Of a stretch of DNA of 64,000 nucleotides, positions 59,767-64,000 are shown piece after piece. Both the position numbers and the translations under genes were made by a program. Positions within the stretch are counted from its first letter, which is position 1, and each line of letters begins with the position of its first letter. The DNA is from CAIVVT01 sp052145115 (GTDB lineage: Bacteria > Acidobacteriota > Terriglobia > Bryobacterales > Bryobacteraceae): the NCBI GenBank assembly GCA_052145115.1, contig JBKQPG010000028.1, forward strand, positions 62,001-126,000, read 5' to 3'. The notes under the pieces were generated by a model. That model had not been told where the DNA came from. It saw only the letters and a program-made list of their open reading frames with translations, and did no database searches.

Positions 59767-61029
59767 ATGAACAAACTCGTACCCCCGCATGGGAGTCCGC
59801 AATTGAAACCCCTGCTGCTCGAAGGAGAACAACGGGAGGAGGAGCTGCAACGGGCTCAAGCTCTGAAGCGGGTCCCGATGTGCAGCCGCGAAACCAGCGA
59901 CCTGATCATGCTGGGCATCGGCGCGTTCACGCCGCTCGACGGATTCATGGATCGGGACGACTGGCGCGGGTGTTGCGAGACCTGCTCCCTGCCCAGCCGC
60001 AACGGCCTGTTCTGGCCGATACCGATCACGCTCTCGGCGGATGAAGAAATGGCCGGCTCGATCGCCAGCGGCGAGGAGGTCGCGCTGTGGGACGTGGAGA
60101 CCGAGGCCATCATGGGCACGATGCAGGTCACCGGGCAATACTCGATCGACAAACAATACGAGTGCCGGCAGGTATTTCGCACGGCCGACCCGGCCCATCC
60201 CGGCGTACGGAAGGTTCTCGAGCAGGGCGCGGTGAACCTGGCCGGCCCGGTCAAGGTGCTGTCGGAATCGTATTACCCGGAGATGTTCAAAGGCATCTAT
60301 CAGCGCCCGGCCGAATCGCGGGAGCAGTTCCAAGCGCGCGGCTGGAGCACGGTGGCGGCGCTGCAGCTGCGCAACCCGATGCACAACTCCCACGCCTACC
60401 TGGCCTGGGTGGCGATCGAGGTCTGCGACGGCGTCTACATCCATCAGCTGGTCGGCAAGCTGAAGCCGGGCGATATTCCCGCCGACGTGCGGGTGCGCGC
60501 CATCGACGCGCTGGTCAACAAGTACTTCCGCAAGGACCGCGTCATCCAGGGCGGATATCCGATGGAGATGCGCTACGCCGGCCCGCGCGAGGCGCTGCTG
60601 CACGCCGTGTTCCGCCAGAACTACGGCTGTTCGCACCTGATCGTGGGGCGCGATCACGCCGGCGTCGGCGACTACTATGGGCCCTTTGACGCGCAGAAGA
60701 TCTTCAACGAGATTCCGCGCGGAGCGCTGGCGTTGCGCCCGCTCTGCATGGACTGGACTTTCTACTGCTATGAGTGCGGGACCATGGCCTCGATGAAGAC
60801 CTGCCCCCATGAGAGCAAGGCTGTGATCGACCAGAACGGCAACTACCAGGGCGGAGCCCGGCTGCAGCTCTCCGGGACGCTGCTCAGAAAGCTGATGAGC
60901 GAGGGCAAGCCGGTCCCGGCGGAGTTTTCCAGGCCGGAAGTGATCGCGATCCTGAAGGAGTATTACGACAGCCTCGAGGAAAAGGTCGAGGTGAAGCTGC
61001 ATGGTTTTGCAACCGGCGAGAAGCGCTGA
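59767..61029 (+). CDS. sat: Sulfate adenylyltransferase, oligomeric zinc-containing type
   Basis: 420 residues. Converts sulfate and ATP to APS. The wording across the protein (HQLVGKLKPGDIPADVRVRA, VIQGGYPMEMRYAGPREAL, LIVGRDHAGVGDYYGP, WTFYCYECGTMASMKTCPHE) and the zinc-type cluster C334, C337, C346, H348 match the homo-oligomeric Sat of sulfate reducers and archaea, not the CysDN enzyme. The catalytic QTRNPxHxxH motif reads QLRNPMHNSH (200-209): Thr to Leu, and Asn where Arg is usual after the first His, with both His kept. Adjacent cysC implies PAPS formation; no apr/dsr genes are in view. Confidence 0.93.
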   Translation: MNKLVPPHGSPQLKPLLLEGEQREEELQRAQALKRVPMCSRETSDLIMLGIGAFTPLDGFMDRDDWRGCCETCSLPSRNGLFWPIPITLSADEEMAGSIASGEEVALWDVETEAIMGTMQVTGQYSIDKQYECRQVFRTADPAHPGVRKVLEQGAVNLAGPVKVLSESYYPEMFKGIYQRPAESREQFQARGWSTVAALQLRNPMHNSHAYLAWVAIEVCDGVYIHQLVGKLKPGDIPADVRVRAIDALVNKYFRKDRVIQGGYPMEMRYAGPREALLHAVFRQNYGCSHLIVGRDHAGVGDYYGPFDAQKIFNEIPRGALALRPLCMDWTFYCYECGTMASMKTCPHESKAVIDQNGNYQGGARLQLSGTLLRKLMSEGKPVPAEFSRPEVIAILKEYYDSLEEKVEVKLHGFATGEKR

Positions 61030-61340
61030 GGAGAGCCACGCAGCGCAGACCGGGACCCGCTGCCGAGAGACCCGCGGCGAGCCTCAGCCGAGGATCGTGA
61101 CACAAGCTCGAACAGGATTCTGGTTGTCGATGAGGAACCGGGCGCGCCGATGGCCTGCGATCCATAGCACCACCTCAAGGTGGTATTTGCCACTTAAGTC
61201 ATTTGCAGCACAGACTTACTTACACACGAACACCCAGTGTCTTGATCCCACGAAGCATGATATGCTGGCGATTCGGATTTTCAGGCCTGTTAAGCCTTTT
61301 AGGCCACCGTCTTCCAGAAATCACCAACTCAGGAACATAC
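61030..61340. other. 311-bp gap between sat and porin genes
   Basis: No gene seen. It contains the hairpin at 61168-61183. The segment from about 61200 to 61320 is AT-richer and probably holds the porin promoter, but no -35/-10 pair with proper spacing stands out. Confidence 0.5.
61168..61183 (+). terminator. Hairpin downstream of sat
   Basis: ACCACC-TCAA-GGTGGT forms a perfect 6-bp stem with a tetraloop, followed by ATTTGCC. Only a short T run follows, so it is a weak candidate terminator 139 bp after the sat stop. Confidence 0.45.
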
Positions 61341-62957
61341 ATGAGATTCATCGGGATCGTTGGCTTGCTCTTGCCGCTCGCCTTGTTGCTCCCCGTCTTA
61401 TCTTTGGCGCAGGGCCCCACCCAGGCGGACGACATTACCAGGCTGCGCGAGCAGATTGCAGCCCAGCAGAAACAACTCGACCAACAGCGGCAAGCACTGG
61501 AGTCCGCGCAGAAAGCGCTTGTGACCGCGCAAACTGCGATCGACTCCCAGCAGAAACTACTGGACCAACTGGTGGCCGCGCGCAGCGCGCCGGCTGCCGC
61601 AACCACGCCGCCCATCGCGACACCGCCGGCCGCACCCGCGGCTGAAGCAAACGCCAATGGGCGGGACCTTTCGCCGCTTTCCTTTCGCATCGGAGGCGCG
61701 GAATTCGCCCCGGGCGGCTTTATGGATTTCTCCACGGTGTGGCGCTCCACCAACATCGGGAGCGGGGTCGCGACTTCCTTCGCCGCGGTTCCGTTCAGCA
61801 ACACAGCGGCCGGCAGGATGCAGGAATTCAGGTCCAGCGCCGCGAACTCGCGCCTCACCCTCACCATCACTGAGAACCCGACGCCAAACCTGTCGCTCAT
61901 GGGTTATCTCGAGGGGGACTTCTATGGCAATCAGCCGGCCAGTCTGTACGTGACCAGCAATAGCAATACCTGGCGCATGCGCCATTTCTGGGTGAACGTG
62001 TCCCGCGGGAAGTGGGAGGTGTTGGGCGGTCAGACCTGGACTCTCCTTACGCCGAACCGCTTCGCCGTCTCTCCGGTTTCGAGCAATATTTTTGTCGGCC
62101 TCGGCGAGGATTCCAACTATATGACGGGCCTGGTGTGGGGGCGCCCGGGACAACTCCGTGTGGTCTATCATCCCAACAACAAATGGTCGATTGCGGCTTC
62201 GGTCGAGAACCCCGAACAGTTCGTCACCACCGCGACCACGCTGCCCGCGTTTGCCGCCACCCAGGTGGATAACGGGAGCGTTTCCACAACACCCAACGTG
62301 CGGCCGGACATCGTGGCCAAAATCGCTTACGACACGCGGCTGTCCGGCAAGGCGCTGCACTTCGAGCTGGCCGGCTTTTCGCGGCAGTTCCGGACCTCGC
62401 CCGCGCCGGGCCAATACTATGACGCGCAGGGCGTGGGCGGATCGACCGACGCGGTCCTGGAAGTGGCGAAAAACTTCCGCCTGATTGCCACTGGATTCTA
62501 CAGCAGCGGCGGCGGGCGGTACCTGGTGGGGCTTGGTCCGGACTTCGTCGTCGGTCCCGATGGCTCCATCTCGCCGGTGCATTCGATGGCGGGCATCGCC
62601 GGATTCGAGTATGCGCCGAATCGCAAATCGCAGTTCTTCGGTTATTACGGCGGCACGTATTTCGACCGCAACTACACGACGGTCGGGCCGGGGCATTACC
62701 TGGGGTTCGGCTTCCCGGGGTCGTCTTCGGCCAACCGGCAGTTTCAGGAACCCGTGTTCGGCTATTACTATACCTACTGGAAGAACCCGAAATACGGCGC
62801 GCTGCAGCTCATTACGGAGTATGCCTACCTCACGCGGGCGCCCTGGTACGTGGAGTCTGATACTCCGTCCACGGCGCACGCCCACATGATTTTCGGCTCG
62901 TTACGTTTCACGCTGCCGCAAGGTGGCGGGCCAGAGCCAGCGCCAAACAAGCAGTGA
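61341..62957 (+). CDS. Outer-membrane porin with N-terminal coiled coil (DcaP-like)
   Basis: 538 residues from the ATG at 61341, with AGGAAC upstream. Signal peptide (GIVGLLLPLALLLPVLSLAQ), coiled-coil ~27-75 (LREQIAAQQKQLDQQRQALE, LVTAQTAIDSQQKLLDQLV), Ala/Pro linker, then a long beta-rich barrel with alternating strands (GGFMDFSTVWRSTN, WRMRHFWVNVSRGKWEVLGG, FGYYYTYWKNPKYG) ending LRFTLPQG before a short tail. Such coiled-coil porins are common in acidobacteria and related to DcaP trimers. Solute unknown; sulfate is a guess from its neighbours only. Confidence 0.8.
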   Translation: MRFIGIVGLLLPLALLLPVLSLAQGPTQADDITRLREQIAAQQKQLDQQRQALESAQKALVTAQTAIDSQQKLLDQLVAARSAPAAATTPPIATPPAAPAAEANANGRDLSPLSFRIGGAEFAPGGFMDFSTVWRSTNIGSGVATSFAAVPFSNTAAGRMQEFRSSAANSRLTLTITENPTPNLSLMGYLEGDFYGNQPASLYVTSNSNTWRMRHFWVNVSRGKWEVLGGQTWTLLTPNRFAVSPVSSNIFVGLGEDSNYMTGLVWGRPGQLRVVYHPNNKWSIAASVENPEQFVTTATTLPAFAATQVDNGSVSTTPNVRPDIVAKIAYDTRLSGKALHFELAGFSRQFRTSPAPGQYYDAQGVGGSTDAVLEVAKNFRLIATGFYSSGGGRYLVGLGPDFVVGPDGSISPVHSMAGIAGFEYAPNRKSQFFGYYGGTYFDRNYTTVGPGHYLGFGFPGSSSANRQFQEPVFGYYYTYWKNPKYGALQLITEYAYLTRAPWYVESDTPSTAHAHMIFGSLRFTLPQGGGPEPAPNKQ

Positions 62958-62970
62958 GCGGATTTGCATT

Positions 62971-63047
62971 TGGTCGGGGCGGGGCGATTTGAACGCCCGA
63001 CCCCCTGCGCCCAAGGCAGGTGCGCTACCAGGCTGCGCTACGCCCCG
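62971..63047 (-). tRNA. tRNA-Pro(TGG)
   Basis: 77 nt on the minus strand with CCA encoded (62973-62971). Acceptor stem CGGGGCG/CGCCCCG, D arm GCGC...GCGC, anticodon arm CCTGC-CTTGGGC-GCAGG with anticodon TGG, T arm GGGCG-TTCAAAT-CGCCC. Regular cloverleaf. Confidence 0.96.
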
Positions 63048-63105
63048 ACAATACCAGACATTTTCATGCTACCATCGCCGCCGCGCACTTCCGTCGGTGC
63101 GCACT

Positions 63106-63759
63106 CTATTTCACGGCCCGCAGGATCACCGTATCGATGTGGCAGGCATCGCGGACGCGGCCGCCGCAAGCCCTGAAATTCAGGCTCTTGTCGAGGCACA
63201 CGCGCACTTCGCGCAAATAGGTGTCATCGCAGTAAACGGCGAACTCGTCGGGCCGCAGTCCAGGATTGGCGCCGGTGAGCGACTGCCGGAGCTGCTTCAC
63301 GGGCACGGCCAGAGCGGATTTCGGTCCCAAGTATTGTGCCGGGATCTTCACTTTCTGGAACGCCGCGCGCGTCAGCTTGAAAAAGTCCGCGGGCGGGAGA
63401 CCGCTGCAGGTTCCGTGGGAGCCCCATTCATGCACAATCAACTGCTCGCTGGGCATGATGTCGAGCATCGATTTTTCGGTCTGCGGATCCAGCCGCGGCG
63501 CCGGTGAGCAGGTGCGCGGGTTGTTGCCATCCTGGCTTTGCGGCCACAGTCCGTGCACCACGAAGCCGTAGCGCCGCCCCGGGGCGCACTGCGGATCCTC
63601 GGGGTCGTCCCCCATGTCGCTGCAGTACTGTGGCGACCACGAAAGGCTCAGCAGGTAGTAGTCGAATTGGCCCGGCGTGGAGGGCGCCTGGCGGCGCTGC
63701 GCGGTGGCGCTCACAGCGACGGCCGCCAGCACAATCGCGATCATAATTCCGATCCGCAT
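63106..63759 (-). CDS. Secreted ribonuclease T2 family enzyme
   Basis: 217 residues from MRIGIMIAIVLAAVAVSATA, a signal peptide. Both active-site blocks are intact: VVHGLWPQ (CAS I, His69) and VHEWGSHGTCSGL (CAS II, His110, Glu111, His115). Several Cys (46, 58, 84, 118 and C-terminal ones) fit the disulfide pattern. RNase T2/RNase I enzymes cleave RNA via 2',3'-cyclic phosphates in the periplasm or outside the cell. Probable role is nucleotide scavenging. Confidence 0.93.
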   Translation of the reverse strand: MRIGIMIAIVLAAVAVSATAQRRQAPSTPGQFDYYLLSLSWSPQYCSDMGDDPEDPQCAPGRRYGFVVHGLWPQSQDGNNPRTCSPAPRLDPQTEKSMLDIMPSEQLIVHEWGSHGTCSGLPPADFFKLTRAAFQKVKIPAQYLGPKSALAVPVKQLRQSLTGANPGLRPDEFAVYCDDTYLREVRVCLDKSLNFRACGGRVRDACHIDTVILRAVK

Positions 63760-63890
63760 GGTCAATCTGTCATCATACTTCCGCCGGTGACCGGCCTGCT
63801 CCCGCGCCTTGCCGGCCGCCCCGCCGGGCCCGGCGTGGACGACGTTTTTCGCAGTATCCAATTCGTAACAGGGGAGTGAGTTACCATGGC

Positions 63891-63948
63891 CTAGGGCCTG
63901 TTCGCGCTACCCGAACGGATGGCGTTGCGTAGTGTGGACAGGCCCTAG
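63891..63948. repeat. Long inverted repeat ahead of the last gene
   Basis: CTAGGGCCTGT (63891-63901) and ACAGGCCCTAG (63938-63948) are perfect 11-bp complements enclosing 36 bp. It ends 7 bp before the next start codon and would form a stable stem in the mRNA or a cruciform in DNA. No T run follows. Confidence 0.65.
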
Positions 63949-63955
63949 CGACGTT

Positions 63956-64000
63956 ATGCATCCTTATCCGCTTTATCAAGCCGTCATCCTGGCCCTGGTT
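63956..64000 (+). CDS. N-terminus of a further protein, truncated by window end
   Basis: ATG at 63956 followed by 14 open codons to the edge, giving MHPYPLYQAVILALV. The hydrophobic run suggests a membrane helix or signal. Too short to assign. Confidence 0.4.
   Translation, partial: MHPYPLYQAVILALV

Overview
The window is a GC-rich, densely packed bacterial chromosome segment with no rRNA operon, transposase, phage gene or CRISPR array. The gene repertoire (a YncE-propeller/phosphoesterase fusion, NIPSNAP proteins, a periplasmic-propeller histidine kinase, ceramidase-like and DUF3887 hydrolases, coiled-coil porins) together with Gram-negative envelope genes (bamD, rseP, TolC, a porin) points to an acidobacterium, most likely a Solibacter/Bryobacter-type lineage. 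That placement is inferred from gene content and style, not from a search.

Layout. 1-5245 (+): 3' end of bamD, a stand-alone receiver protein, yajQ, a small alpha/beta hydrolase and ppk1. 5292-7618 (-): a ROK sugar kinase and a secreted ceramidase-like protein with a degraded metal site. 7619-8494: a gene-free stretch with phased decamer repeats and an A-B-A composite repeat that recurs at 38700-39144. 8495-12063: divergent secreted YncE/phosphoesterase and NIPSNAP genes. 12080-15781 (-): rseP and dxr behind a promoter plus structured leader, then a beta-hydroxyacid dehydrogenase. 16015-19019: a PLP enzyme, a CPBP protease and a LolA-like protein. 19127-29727 (-): propeller histidine kinase and LuxR-type regulator upstream of an RND pump, adaptor and TolC set. 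29789-33999: a PPOX-fold protein divergent from a GntR(YtrA)-SPFH-small coiled-coil-hydrolase cluster. 34022-38614 (-): subtilase and nitronate monooxygenase. 39224-41517 (-): pentapeptide, double-STAS and zinc-ribbon proteins. 41555-47619: an orphan efflux adaptor, a parvulin, an MsbA-type ABC exporter and an APC permease. 47752-51655 (-): a Ser/Ala-rich protein, trxB, feoB and feoA. 51735-58644: MerR-TPR, DUF2760, Hsp70/DUF3731, thiL and a PP-loop enzyme, then hemerythrin on the other strand. 58724-64000: tRNA-Arg, cysC, sat, a porin, tRNA-Pro, a secreted RNase T2 and the first codons of a last gene.

Functional themes are outer-membrane assembly and envelope quality control (bamD, rseP, parvulin, LolA-like, porin), export (RND and ABC), iron (feoAB), sulfate activation (sat, cysC), and signalling (receiver, YajQ, propeller kinase, STAS). 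The most unusual items are non-coding: the A-B-A repeat pair, the dxr leader RNA candidate, the 10-bp phased repeats, and three promoters placed so that their transcripts would be leaderless.
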